Assembly (NCBI GenBank): GCA_016933215.1
Contig: JAFGBH010000094.1
Location: 1 to 37,260 of the forward strand
Reading direction: 5' to 3'
Source: Deltaproteobacteria bacterium
Lineage (GTDB): Bacteria > Desulfobacterota > Syntrophia > Syntrophales > UBA2210
DNA: 37,260 bases
The notes beneath the pieces are model-generated. The model was not told where the DNA came from. It did not search any database and saw only the letters and a list, made by a program, of their open reading frames with translations. The translations under genes and the position numbers were made by a program. Position 1 is the stretch's first letter. Every line of letters starts with the position of its first letter. This document shows, piece after piece, positions 1 to 8,097 of the stretch.

Positions 1-696
1 AATAGCGAAAAGATGTCAAAATCTCTGGGGAACATCTTTTCCATAAAGGATGTGCTGAAAAATTATCATCCCGAGGTGGTGCGACTCTTCATCGTTCAGA
101 GCCACTATAAGAGCTATATCGACTTTTCCGACGATGCCCTCGCCGAGGCCCGGACGGGAATGGAGCGGTTTTATTCCACACTGAAAAATATCAACGACGT
201 TCTTGAGAAAGAGATTGATTTTACCGGTCTTTCCTCAAAGGACCTCACCGGCAACAATGCCGAAGTGTATGCAAAGATAGGGGAACTGCCCGAAAAATTT
301 GTCGAGGCAATGGATGATGATTTCAATACGGCGCGTGCCCTCGGGTACATCTTTGATGCGGTTCGGTTGATAAACGGGTATCTCGCCGAAAAGGATTTTA
401 CCCCCTCCCCCGAATCGCTTTTCGTCCTCGATACGGCAAAGGGCTATATACGGGAAGTGGGCAAGGTTCTGGGATTGTTTCTTGAGGATCCCGATGAGTA
501 TTTTGAGATCGACAGGAAGCGCGAAGCTCATAAACGGGGCCTCGATATGGACGAGATAGAACACCTCATTGCTGAAAGACGGGATGCCAGGGCTGCAAAG
601 GATTGGGCGAGGGCCGACAGCATACGGGATTCTCTTGCCGAAAAGGGCGTGGTCCTGAAGGACTCACCCATCGCAACCGACTGGAAGATTGTCTGA
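1..696 (+). CDS. cysS: Cysteine--tRNA ligase, C-terminal part (5' end outside window)
   Basis: Charges tRNA-Cys with cysteine in the cytoplasm. The reading frame is open to the window edge and begins inside the gene: the first visible residues are NSEK followed by MSKSLGN, which completes the class I synthetase KMSKS loop (K4-M-S-K-S8). Only the ATP-binding loop, the helical domain (around residues 30-160, with the DDDFNTARAL segment typical of CysRS) and the C-terminal tail are present, about 231 residues. The catalytic HIGH motif and zinc ligands must lie upstream. The ATG at position 13 is the Met of KMSKS and is not a start. The gene converges on greA with an 18-bp gap and no visible terminator hairpin between them. 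The family assignment is near certain. Confidence 0.96.
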   Translation, partial: NSEKMSKSLGNIFSIKDVLKNYHPEVVRLFIVQSHYKSYIDFSDDALAEARTGMERFYSTLKNINDVLEKEIDFTGLSSKDLTGNNAEVYAKIGELPEKFVEAMDDDFNTARALGYIFDAVRLINGYLAEKDFTPSPESLFVLDTAKGYIREVGKVLGLFLEDPDEYFEIDRKREAHKRGLDMDEIEHLIAERRDARAAKDWARADSIRDSLAEKGVVLKDSPIATDWKIV

Positions 697-714
697 GCCT
701 TCCTGCTTTACGGT

Positions 715-1197
715 TTAATTTTCTGTTTCTATCGTTATATCGAGAACTTCAATGTTTCTCGTTCCGCCCGGTGTCCTGAAGGTGACTTCTTCGCCTATCT
801 CTTTTCCGATGAGTGCCTTGCCGATCGGCGAGGTGACGGATATTTTATTCTTGCTTATGTCCGATTCAAAGGGCCCCACGAGCTGATATTGTGTCGTTTC
901 ACCGGAATCGATGTCTTCTATCGTGACTGTTGTTCCGAAGACGACTCTTTCGTCGGTAAGATTATTGAGGTCGATGACTACCGAGGTGGCCAGATTGTTT
1001 TCTATTTCCTGTATCTTCCCCTGTATGAAGGACTGCCGCTCTTTTGCCGCGGCGTATTCTGCATTTTCCGAGATATCTCCGTGGGCTCTTGCCTCTTCAA
1101 TATCCTTTATATTTTGAGGAACATCAATTCGGTTCAACCGTTCCAGTTCTTTTTTCAGATTTTCGAAGCCTGCTTTCGTTATGGGAACTTTATCCAT
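715..1197 (-). CDS. greA: Transcription elongation factor GreA
   Basis: GreA rescues backtracked RNA polymerase by stimulating cleavage of the extruded transcript through the secondary channel. The 160-residue product matches the usual length (about 158). It has the N-terminal coiled coil (residues 1-75, with GFENLKKELERL and the acidic tip region DISENAEYAAAKERQ) followed by the FKBP-like domain (ISVTSPIGKALIGKEIGEEV, then a TPGG turn). The start is supported by GGAGG about 8 nt upstream of the ATG. A strong minus-strand terminator lies between it and the upstream acyl-CoA dehydrogenase gene, so greA should have its own promoter within 1198-1291. No convincing -35/-10 pair was seen there. 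Confidence 0.97.
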   Translation of the reverse strand: MDKVPITKAGFENLKKELERLNRIDVPQNIKDIEEARAHGDISENAEYAAAKERQSFIQGKIQEIENNLATSVVIDLNNLTDERVVFGTTVTIEDIDSGETTQYQLVGPFESDISKNKISVTSPIGKALIGKEIGEEVTFRTPGGTRNIEVLDITIETEN

Positions 1198-1291
1198 TTC
1201 AATCCTCCACTCCTCTCCCGTTTGCCCTGCGACCCCTCAATTTCCCGTCCTATCCCCTTTCTTTCCTTCGGATAGATCGGGTCCGTTATTG

Positions 1292-1337
1292 AAAAATAAA
1301 AAACCATAGAGCCGTTTTTCATGAAACGGCTCTATGG
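1292..1337 (-). terminator. Rho-independent terminator of the acyl-CoA dehydrogenase gene
   Basis: There is a perfect 14-bp inverted repeat: CCATAGAGCCGTTT at 1304-1317 and its complement at 1324-1337, with a 6-nt loop. Read on the minus strand, the stem is followed at once by a T-rich tract (TTTTTTATTTTT, 1303-1292). This is the textbook intrinsic terminator layout for the gene ending at 1376. No T-run follows on the plus strand. Confidence 0.92.
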
Positions 1338-1375
1338 AACAGTAGGTATTCTATATAATATCGAGCTGTTTTTGT

Positions 1376-2626
1376 CTACTCGTATATTTTTTCTTCCTCG
1401 GCGAAGGCATCTTCCGCATCGGCCTCATAGTCACGGGGAAGATTTGCCGCCTTTTGCAGGAGAAATTCCCGGTACCATTCGTGCGCCGTTATCATCGACA
1501 TAACCTCGCTCGTTCCCGTCCAGATCGATGCGAGACGAACATCGCGGTAGATGCGTTCTATCGGAAATATGGTCGTATATCCGATTCCGCCCACGACCTG
1601 CATGGCATTGTGCACTGCCTTCTGACAGGATTCTGTTATAAACTTCTTGCTTTCCGATACCATGCGGCGAATGAGGTGCATATCGACCCCTTCGTCAACG
1701 GCCCGGGCCGTCGCATACCCCAGGGCGCGGGCCGCATCGAGGAGCATGACCGCCTCGGCAATCTGAAAGCTCACCCCCTCGAACTGGGCAATGATCTGGC
1801 CGAAGGCCTTTCGTCGTGATGTATAATTGGTGGCGATTTCGAGTGCCGGTCTCGCCGCTCCGATGGTCATCACGGCAGTCCCCAGACGTTCGGGAATCAT
1901 CATGGTATTGAAGACGGGATAGGCACCGTTTACCTCACCCAGGACATTTTCCTTCGGAACCTTGACGTCCTTGAAGATAAGACGTGCCGTTCCGCCGCCG
2001 CGGCATCCCATAAGACCGTAGAGATATTTTGTCTCCACTCCCTCCGTGCGATCGACGAGAAAAGCGGTGAGAGATTTTTGTGGTTTTGCCTCGGGGTCAA
2101 AATCGGTGCGGGCATAGACGAGAAAGAAATCAGCTCCTTCACCGCCCACGATAAATCGTTTCTGCCCGTTTAAGAGAAAATGATCACCCTTGTCCTCCGC
2201 CGTTGTCGTGGCGCCGAAAAAGTCAGACCCGCCCCGTGGTTCCGTCAGACATTCGGCGGCGAAGAGCTCTCCTTTCAGGAGGGGTTTTACGTACTTATCC
2301 TTCTGTGCATCCGTTCCATGGATTATGATGGCATCGCATACCAGCTCGGCTCCCACACCGAAGACGCAGGCAAATTCGTAGCCGAGTGTTCCGATCTCTT
2401 CCATCACCGCACAGGTCGTGACCCAGTCCATGTCCCTGCCGCCCCATTTCTTGGGATACCGGCATCCCAGAAGGTTTCTCCGTCCCGCTTCGCTCAGAAA
2501 TTCCTTCGGAAACTTGATCTTGTCCTTGTCCATGTCGAGAATCATATCTCTCGGGACCCACTTGACGAGATCACGGGCCTCATCCCTGATCTTTTTCTGT
2601 TCTTCCGTCAGCAAATAGTTGAACAT
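1376..2626 (-). CDS. Acyl-CoA dehydrogenase
   Basis: FAD-dependent alpha,beta-oxidation of an acyl-CoA thioester in the cytoplasm, passing electrons to electron-transfer flavoprotein (family knowledge). The 416-residue product shows the N-terminal helical domain, the flavin signature CLTEPRGGSDF (126-136) and the C-terminal domain with SRRKAFGQ (270-277) and VVGGIGY (344-350). At the position where medium- and short-chain enzymes carry the catalytic Glu (usually Y-E-G-T) this protein reads W-T370-G-T. A Glu occurs instead at 246 in PERLG, matching the helix-G base of isovaleryl- and long-chain-type enzymes, so the active site is probably intact but of that class. The substrate cannot be read. 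AAAGGAG precedes the ATG. It is transcribed alone and ends at the 1292-1337 terminator. Confidence 0.93.
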   Translation of the reverse strand: MFNYLLTEEQKKIRDEARDLVKWVPRDMILDMDKDKIKFPKEFLSEAGRRNLLGCRYPKKWGGRDMDWVTTCAVMEEIGTLGYEFACVFGVGAELVCDAIIIHGTDAQKDKYVKPLLKGELFAAECLTEPRGGSDFFGATTTAEDKGDHFLLNGQKRFIVGGEGADFFLVYARTDFDPEAKPQKSLTAFLVDRTEGVETKYLYGLMGCRGGGTARLIFKDVKVPKENVLGEVNGAYPVFNTMMIPERLGTAVMTIGAARPALEIATNYTSRRKAFGQIIAQFEGVSFQIAEAVMLLDAARALGYATARAVDEGVDMHLIRRMVSESKKFITESCQKAVHNAMQVVGGIGYTTIFPIERIYRDVRLASIWTGTSEVMSMITAHEWYREFLLQKAANLPRDYEADAEDAFAEEEKIYE

Positions 2627-2918
2627 ATTTTCTCCTTTCTCTATATGTACTCAACCGCTTTTGTGTACGATTGGAGGAAAGATACCGTCTGTGATCATGC
2701 GGGATCGGAATATTTTTGCGAAGACTACCAATTTGCATGAAGATTGTAAAGGAGAAGCTTTTTACTTCTCCGTCTATGGCGAAAAATCTCTACAGGGATA
2801 TGCACTCATTCTCCCTGCTGTTATTGCTTAATATTTTAATAGCTTGGTATGTGTGATATAGAACTATAGTACACCATCAAATCAGCACAATAACCTTATA
2901 GAAAGATAAGGAGGGAAT

Positions 2919-4556
2919 ATGATGGAGGCAATTCAAAACATTTCTCAATGGGTTCAGTCACTCGCCCAGGGTTTTATCAAGGGGAACGACCTCTGGCAGA
3001 TTGTCCTTTCAGTGGCGATATTGGTTGCGGGTTTTGTACTCCTTGAATTCCTGTGGCGATTTTCCAACCGGCAGATGGGGAAGGTCCTGAAGAAAGGGGT
3101 GCTCAAGGAGTGGGTGCCTTATGTTTCGGGCGTTTTCCCCATACTCCGGCTTGCCTTTGCCGCATTCATCCTGAAGGTTGCAGCGGCTCCCCTGTTATTG
3201 CCCGAACAGCTTACAACACTCCTCGCCGGACTGGAGATGTTCCTCGTTGCAATGGCTCTGATGTTTTTCGTCTTTCTTCTTGTCAGTATGCTCGACCTTG
3301 TTAAGCTGGTAATGCCGGTGGGAACGAGACGGAAGCTTTCGACGAAGGCCTTTAAAAACCTGAAGGGAACCCTCCGAATTGTGGGGGTTGTCATTGCCGC
3401 GGGATTCTTTGTCTATACGCAAAAGGCACTCTTCCCTGAATGGCTCTGGAAATCGGCATGGTGGGACTACCTGCTGATCGTGATCGTCTTTGCCGTTATC
3501 TACATCGGCGGCAGGCTCTTCTCGGTTTTCTTGGAGACCATGACGGATGCAATGAAAGATACGGAAGAGAAGGCCCATCTCAGGCTGATTTTATCAGCGG
3601 CCATCTGGCCAATACGATTTCTGCTCCTGGCAATTGCTGTGTATGCGGCCAAGGAAATCTTAACGCTTCCCGAGGGTGCCAGTTCGATACTGGCAACACT
3701 TGTCAGTGTCCTCGGTGCCCTCGTTGTGGTGCTCTTTCTCTACCGACTCCTCGATGTCCTGGAATACCAGTTAACCAGATTCGTCATGCGAGACGACAAC
3801 GAGTTCGACATGAATTTCGTTCAGATGGTGAGGATAGTGACACGGACAATTGTTATCATCTTCGGTGTTATTTATCTTCTCAAGGCGGCAACGGGCAAAC
3901 CGATGACGACGCTCCTGGCCGGCCTCGGGATCGGTGGCCTCGCCGTGGCACTGGCCGCACAGGATACGTTAAAGAATCTCTTTGGCAGTTTCATGCTCAT
4001 GATCGACAAGCCTTTCGGCGTCGGCGACTGGGTCCTGGTTGAGGGTACCAACGGCAGGGTGGAAGAGATAGGATTTCGCTGTACCCGGATACGTAATTTC
4101 TGGGGACACCTCCTCTCCATCCCCAATGAAAAAATGGCATCCATCACGATCGAGAATGTTCAGTCTCGCCCCTATATCCGAAGGTGGATGAATGTGACAA
4201 TTACCTACGATACACCACCCGACAAGGTGGAACGGGCCGTTGAGATCATCAAGGAAATCCTGAAGGACAGCCCCGATCTTGATCCGAGTAATCCCCCCAA
4301 GGTCGTGTTCAATGATTTCAACGATGCCTCTTTGAATATACTTGTCGTATACTGGTTCAGGCACAATGACTACTGGAAGTCAATAGAATTTAATGAAGTT
4401 GTCAATTTTGAAATTCTCCGTGCCTTCAATGAGGAAGGTATAGAGTTTGCCTTCCCCACAACGACGACCTATCTTGCGCACGATGACCGGAGGCCGCTTA
4501 CCATTTCGCTCTCGGGTGGACCGGAGGGTGACATGGAGGTGCCGCTGACCGGTTGA
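2919..4556 (+). CDS. Large MscS-family mechanosensitive channel
   Basis: Inner-membrane channel that releases small osmolytes on hypo-osmotic shock (family role). The 545-residue protein is about twice the size of minimal MscS. The N-terminal part, to about residue 320, contains roughly six hydrophobic segments (for example around 27-45, 65-90, 100-125, 145-160, 175-190 and 230-270). The pore-lining helix and beta domain follow: AGLGIGGLAVALAAQDTLKN (345-364), a Gly/Ala-packed TM3 typical of MscS, then DKPFGVGDWV and the PNEKM region. AAGGAGGG stands just upstream of two adjacent ATGs (2919 and 2922), and the first is used here. The gene is divergent from the acyl-CoA dehydrogenase. The 292-bp gap between them should hold both promoters, but none can be named with confidence. 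The extra N-terminal helices suggest an added sensor or paddle module. Confidence 0.93.
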   Translation: MMEAIQNISQWVQSLAQGFIKGNDLWQIVLSVAILVAGFVLLEFLWRFSNRQMGKVLKKGVLKEWVPYVSGVFPILRLAFAAFILKVAAAPLLLPEQLTTLLAGLEMFLVAMALMFFVFLLVSMLDLVKLVMPVGTRRKLSTKAFKNLKGTLRIVGVVIAAGFFVYTQKALFPEWLWKSAWWDYLLIVIVFAVIYIGGRLFSVFLETMTDAMKDTEEKAHLRLILSAAIWPIRFLLLAIAVYAAKEILTLPEGASSILATLVSVLGALVVVLFLYRLLDVLEYQLTRFVMRDDNEFDMNFVQMVRIVTRTIVIIFGVIYLLKAATGKPMTTLLAGLGIGGLAVALAAQDTLKNLFGSFMLMIDKPFGVGDWVLVEGTNGRVEEIGFRCTRIRNFWGHLLSIPNEKMASITIENVQSRPYIRRWMNVTITYDTPPDKVERAVEIIKEILKDSPDLDPSNPPKVVFNDFNDASLNILVVYWFRHNDYWKSIEFNEVVNFEILRAFNEEGIEFAFPTTTTYLAHDDRRPLTISLSGGPEGDMEVPLTG

Positions 4557-4613
4557 GCAGATTTGTTGTGTGACCCTGGGCGGACTAATCCTGAAAGGGA
4601 GGTGAAAAAGGAC

Positions 4614-4670
4614 TGACCGGGGGCGTACCCTCAAGCCCTGCCTTGTAAGCGGGGTCAGGGGGCGCAATTA
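4614..4670 (+). repeat. GC-rich dispersed repeat, part 1 of a two-part unit
   Basis: This segment begins TGACCGGG and ends GGGGCGCAATTA. It matches the segment at 16826-16887 almost base for base, apart from scattered changes and a 4-base insertion near the end. TGACC near its left end can pair with GGTCA in its right half, and the middle is a GC-rich arm. It lies just after the MscS gene and in the same order relative to part 2 as the second copy, so the pair moved or was copied as a unit. Confidence 0.75.
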
Positions 4671-4701
4671 AAAAGGAATATAGTATTCGCCTTCGGCTCA
4701 T

Positions 4702-4759
4702 GAATTGAGAAGCGAGCATTCCCCGCTGCTTGCGGCGGGATTGCGGGGAGCTTCATTAT
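4702..4759 (+). repeat. REP-like palindrome, part 2 of the two-part unit
   Basis: An imperfect palindrome built on ATTCCCCGC on the left and GCGGGGAGCTTCATTATT on the right, with an inner GC hairpin (CCGCTGCTTGCGGCGG). Relatives occur at 13409-13446, 16893-16936 and 37107-37176, sharing CATTCCCC and/or GGGGAGCTTCA. The TAA stop of the lysine-rich gene on the minus strand (4756-4758) falls inside the end of this element. Confidence 0.75.
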
Positions 4760-5106
4760 TCGGCCGGTGCTTCGGCTTCCTTCTTTTTCTTTTTTTTCTT
4801 CTTTTCTTTGTCCTCTTCGGACGAAGCCTCGGGCGCCTTTTCCTTTTCCGCTTTCTGTTTTTTCGGGGCCGCGAGCCTGTCGGCCTTTATCTTTGCCAGC
4901 TCTTCCGTTCTTTTTGTGATCTTGGCGAGTGCCTCCACTCTGAGGTTCATTTTTTTTACTTTTGCTTTAAGATTTTTTAAGATGGTATCCTTCGCAATCC
5001 CTTGAGGATCGATTCCCTTTTCGACAAGGTATGAACGTCGTTCATTCAGTTTTGCCTCAAAATAGGCCTTGTGCCCTACGACTGTTGCTTCCTGTTTGGA
5101 ACCCAT
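4756..5106 (-). CDS. Lysine-rich small hypothetical protein with coiled-coil character
   Basis: I do not recognise this 116-residue protein. It has a charged helical N-terminal half (residues about 1-70, basic, beginning MGSKQEATVVGHKAYFEAKL) and an extremely basic/acidic low-complexity tail with a run of nine lysines followed by EAEAPAE. There is no signal peptide, membrane segment or cysteine. The ATG at 5106 is preferred over the one at 5133 because GGGAGAG precedes it at about 7 nt, while nothing suitable precedes 5133. The tail is encoded by long A-rich tracts (seen as poly-T on the plus strand), which are prone to slippage. Nucleic-acid or ribosome contact through the basic tail is possible but is only inference from composition. 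Confidence 0.7.
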   Translation of the reverse strand: MGSKQEATVVGHKAYFEAKLNERRSYLVEKGIDPQGIAKDTILKNLKAKVKKMNLRVEALAKITKRTEELAKIKADRLAAPKKQKAEKEKAPEASSEEDKEKKKKKKKKEAEAPAE

Positions 5107-5307
5107 ACTGCTCTCCCTTCCCGTTTTCTGCATCCATGCATTATTCTTACCACTGGTTTACTCCGCGCCATTCCCGATAGACTGACTTGCTTTAATAGCC
5201 CGGACAGGCGAGACGCTACTTCTATCAGGATTTCCATACAAAAGCTACTGATATATTACAAAAAAAGCAGATGGACTGGTGCTGTAAACTTCTTATGGCC
5301 AGTTTCG

Positions 5308-6354
5308 TTAATAGGAAAAGGAAAGCGAAACGGACCCGAACCAGTGTTCCCTTTCCTGTCCTCTGAACTCCTTGGTACGCATCACCTGGGCATAGGAAAG
5401 CTTGTATTGATAGAAGATAACGCTGATGCCAGCAGAGATATCGGCGACGAAGTTTTTTCTGTCCACGCTGTGACTGTCGGTAAAGGTGTTTCCATCCAGA
5501 AATATGTCACGGATGACGGCGCGTCCGTCAACGGAACCGAAAAGGTAGATGCCATAGGGTAAACTTCCGGGGCTACGGGGATCGCCGATGCCTGCGGGAG
5601 CGCTCGTATCGCCGGCGGGTCGAATCAGTGATGTGCCAAAATCGACGGGGACATGCAACCCGAGTCGTGTTTCCACGCCGGCATTTGCATAGATCGATAC
5701 GTTTCCCACTGCCCCGCCCAGGTGGGTAATGGTGTCACTTCCCAGTCCGTTTCTGGCCTCCATTCTTAATACCCGATACTTGCGTTCGGCAATGATGGCA
5801 AGCCCCGGTTCGTTTTTGAGCTGATGATCCCATCCGTTGGAAATCTCCACCCCTTTGATCTCATGGACCAGTCGCTGCGTTCTGTCGGCATAGGATTGCG
5901 GGCCTATGATTCCGAACTGAATCTCGAGGGAATCCAGCCGCCGGTCATTCTTATTGTGAAAGGCAATGCCGAAATAGGTCCATCCCGCATAGGGCCTGTC
6001 GTCTTCAACCAGGTCATACCGTGCGGTATCCTCCGGCGTGTACATATTCTGACCGATCGAGAGGGCAATGTTTCGCTGGAGGTCAGGTTCGTGAATAAAG
6101 GGTATTTTCTGTATGAGGGGGAGGCTCCATTCCGGGAGATTTTCACTTTCCGCGTAGCTCGTAAGATCGGGTGAAACCCAGGTCAGCTTCACTCCGTTGG
6201 TGTAAGCCTGGTCGGTGCGGGCAACGATATCGTTTTCGAAATAAAAGCTGAAGGTATGCAGATCTTTGTAGCTCTCCGTTGCGAAGGCCGCCCCTGCAGT
6301 GAAAGACACAATGGCTATCTGAACTGCGACGACGATGTATTTCATACGATTCAT
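5308..6354 (-). CDS. LpxR-type outer-membrane lipid A 3'-O-deacylase family protein (DUF2219)
   Basis: The 348-residue product starts with a signal peptide (about 1-25, ending AGAAFA) and ends in SFSY with an aromatic C-terminal residue, as outer-membrane barrels do. The family hallmark FENDIVARTDQAYTNG (about 38-53) holds the Asn-Asp pair and the Thr-Asn-Gly turn of the LpxR active site. A second block, VHEIKGVEISNGWDHQLKNE, carries the catalytic-region His. Known LpxR removes the 3'-acyloxyacyl group of lipid A in a calcium-dependent way, and the substrate here is unproven. No Shine-Dalgarno is visible upstream of either the ATG at 6354 or the in-frame ATG at 6345, so the exact start is uncertain. 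The gene stands alone, and its presence implies a lipid A-bearing outer membrane. Confidence 0.88.
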   Translation of the reverse strand: MNRMKYIVVAVQIAIVSFTAGAAFATESYKDLHTFSFYFENDIVARTDQAYTNGVKLTWVSPDLTSYAESENLPEWSLPLIQKIPFIHEPDLQRNIALSIGQNMYTPEDTARYDLVEDDRPYAGWTYFGIAFHNKNDRRLDSLEIQFGIIGPQSYADRTQRLVHEIKGVEISNGWDHQLKNEPGLAIIAERKYRVLRMEARNGLGSDTITHLGGAVGNVSIYANAGVETRLGLHVPVDFGTSLIRPAGDTSAPAGIGDPRSPGSLPYGIYLFGSVDGRAVIRDIFLDGNTFTDSHSVDRKNFVADISAGISVIFYQYKLSYAQVMRTKEFRGQEREHWFGSVSLSFSY

Positions 6355-6773
6355 TAGGAGGAACCTGCTAATAAAATGTGTTTAATGATCTATATACAGT
6401 GTATTGGCGAATAATTCATTATCGGATGATAAAAATTAGTTGTTTTATGAGGGAGTGAGATGAAAAATGACGGAACTGCATGGGAATCGAACCGAGGCTG
6501 ATGAAGATAATAGCATGTATAATCAATTAGTTGAAATAGCATAAAATAATTGCGAGACGATGAGACCTTTTTCTCTGTATTCGCCATTTTTTCCTTTTGA
6601 CATGACGGAGCCGGTCTTTTATACTGCATGCATTAAAGCGCATGTAGATCGGCGTGACGTCGATTTTCCCTGCAGCGTCTTATGGTGAAGTGCTCCACGT
6701 TCCGTCAACATCCGCAGCGTGTGCTTCCGTTCTGTAACACCACAATCAATTATCATTGAAGGAGGTTTTCGTA
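6355..6773. other. Gene-free stretch between the LpxR-type gene and the acidic exported protein gene
   Basis: 419 bp without a convincing gene. A 79-codon minus-strand frame (6390-6629) has an improbable composition, no ribosome-binding site and no family features. On the minus strand, 6482-6492 spells GGTTCGATTCC, identical to the tRNA T-loop consensus, but no acceptor or anticodon arm can be built around it. The stretch presumably also contains the divergent promoters of the two flanking genes, and none is clear enough to place. Confidence 0.6.
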
Positions 6774-7928
6774 ATGAAGAAAGCAAAAAAGAGATTTACG
6801 ACAATGGTATGGTATTTATGTCTTATCGGCGTGATTACCCTGGGGCTCGTCTCCATCGTCGGGACCGGGGGGGATGACGATGGCGGCGGGTCAGACACAC
6901 TCCGGCATTACAATTTCACCATCGACATGGATCCCGTCGAGAAGAATGGAGTGTCGGCGGAACCGCAGGCCGTGGTCGTATTACCGGACAAGCCGGGACC
7001 GCTGGTGGTTTCATACTCCGACGATTCAGGCGACTATATCCTTGAACTGAGCGGTGTCGTCTACGGGAGCATTGATACGAAAGACGGCGACTATACGATC
7101 TTTGATGAACTGAATGAAGCAAGTACGATCGTGCAGGCAATGGAGGGCGAAGGATCCGACGAGTATTTCGGACCGTTGACCCTGAATGTAACGGCCGATA
7201 TTGAGATTCCCGAGGAAGACCCCCCCGCGACGGGGGCATGGACTGTCCAGAGCGGTGATGAGACAATCACCGTAACAGTGGGTGTTGATCAGGAAAAAGG
7301 GGCGGGCGTTACCATTACGACTACCGATCAGACGCAAGATCCTTTTACCAAATTTTACGGCTGGGGTGAGTTTTTTGAATATCTGCTCGACAGTGATGAG
7401 CCAGAGTGGCAGCGAAAGGCCGCTTTTTCGGGAAGCATCATTCGGTTCCTTATCGAGAATTCCCAGTTTCTTACGACGACCTTTGATATTATCCCCGATC
7501 TTGAGGATGTCCTCGAGGATGAAGTGCCCGTGAGGGATTATTGCAGTGCCTTTAACGAGGGCGAGAACCCCGCAGACGTCCGGCAGGAGGGTTACAATGA
7601 CTTCACCTGGTTTGATGTGAGCGATGATGGTGAGGTGGGTGGTGGCGACAGCTTCCAATGGGAATTCGTTGACTGCTGGGATGACGATCCCGAGGATGAC
7701 ATCGATGACCTCTTGAATGGTACCATTGATCTCCGCGGCTACACTGAGGTTGAGGACGGCGGTAAGACGGTGCGAATCGGCTATGAGCTTCCGGGAGGGG
7801 TGGAGTTTACCGAGTTTTGTCTCTCGGAAATTGAAGAGGTGGATGAAGGCGTCTACACACACGACACAACCTACGCCGTTACAGTGAACGGCGGATTCAC
7901 CATCGTCTTTTATGAACCGGAGGACTAA
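6774..7928 (+). CDS. Acidic exported or membrane-anchored protein of unknown function
   Basis: I do not recognise the family. The 384-residue product has a basic N-terminus (MKKAKKRF), one hydrophobic segment (about 10-28), then SIVGTGGDDDGGGSD: the layout of a lipoprotein leader but with no cysteine at the expected lipobox. The mature part is rich in Asp, Glu and Gly (for example DDDPEDDIDD-type stretches around 300), is predicted to be beta-rich, and contains few cysteines (four, near 259, 310, 348 region). The start is ATG 6774, because GAAGGAGG lies 7-8 nt upstream; the in-frame TTG at 6756 is too early. It is followed by a strong hairpin terminator. It is likely monocistronic and located in the periplasm or cell envelope. 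Confidence 0.75.
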   Translation: MKKAKKRFTTMVWYLCLIGVITLGLVSIVGTGGDDDGGGSDTLRHYNFTIDMDPVEKNGVSAEPQAVVVLPDKPGPLVVSYSDDSGDYILELSGVVYGSIDTKDGDYTIFDELNEASTIVQAMEGEGSDEYFGPLTLNVTADIEIPEEDPPATGAWTVQSGDETITVTVGVDQEKGAGVTITTTDQTQDPFTKFYGWGEFFEYLLDSDEPEWQRKAAFSGSIIRFLIENSQFLTTTFDIIPDLEDVLEDEVPVRDYCSAFNEGENPADVRQEGYNDFTWFDVSDDGEVGGGDSFQWEFVDCWDDDPEDDIDDLLNGTIDLRGYTEVEDGGKTVRIGYELPGGVEFTEFCLSEIEEVDEGVYTHDTTYAVTVNGGFTIVFYEPED

Positions 7929-7955
7929 ACGGCCGAAGCCGAATGTGTAAAATGA

Positions 7956-7989
7956 AAGAAGGCGAGTGTAAAAACTCGCCTTCTTCTTT
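7956..7989 (+). terminator. Rho-independent terminator after the acidic exported protein gene
   Basis: A perfect 12-bp stem (AAGAAGGCGAGT at 7956-7967 with its complement at 7974-7985, 6-nt loop GTAAAA) followed by CTTT. It begins 28 bp after the stop codon. The trailing T-run is short, but the stem is strong. Confidence 0.8.
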
Positions 7990-8050
7990 GCCCGGCTGCT
8001 ACCGCTCGATTGACGGGTTTTCATTCTTTTGACCTTTGTAATATAGTCCC

Positions 8051-8089
8051 AAAAACAGCAAAGGGGTTAGCTATTGTAGCTAACCCCTT
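8051..8089 (-). terminator. Rho-independent terminator of the tRNA pair
   Basis: A perfect 12-bp stem (AAGGGGTTAGCT at 8061-8072 with its complement at 8078-8089, loop ATTGT). On the minus strand it lies 9 nt past the CCA end of tRNA-Lys and is followed by TGCTGTTTTT (8060-8051). Confidence 0.87.
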
Positions 8090-8097
8090 CCATTTAC

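Noticed and set aside
6390-6629. Minus-strand 79-codon frame
   Set aside because: No ribosome-binding site, composition rich in Tyr/His/Cys, no family features, and located in AT-rich non-coding DNA.
7026-8024. Minus-strand 332-codon frame opposite the acidic exported protein gene
   Set aside because: Antisense to a gene with a strong ribosome-binding site and terminator. The frame also runs through the terminator hairpin and has no recognisable domain.
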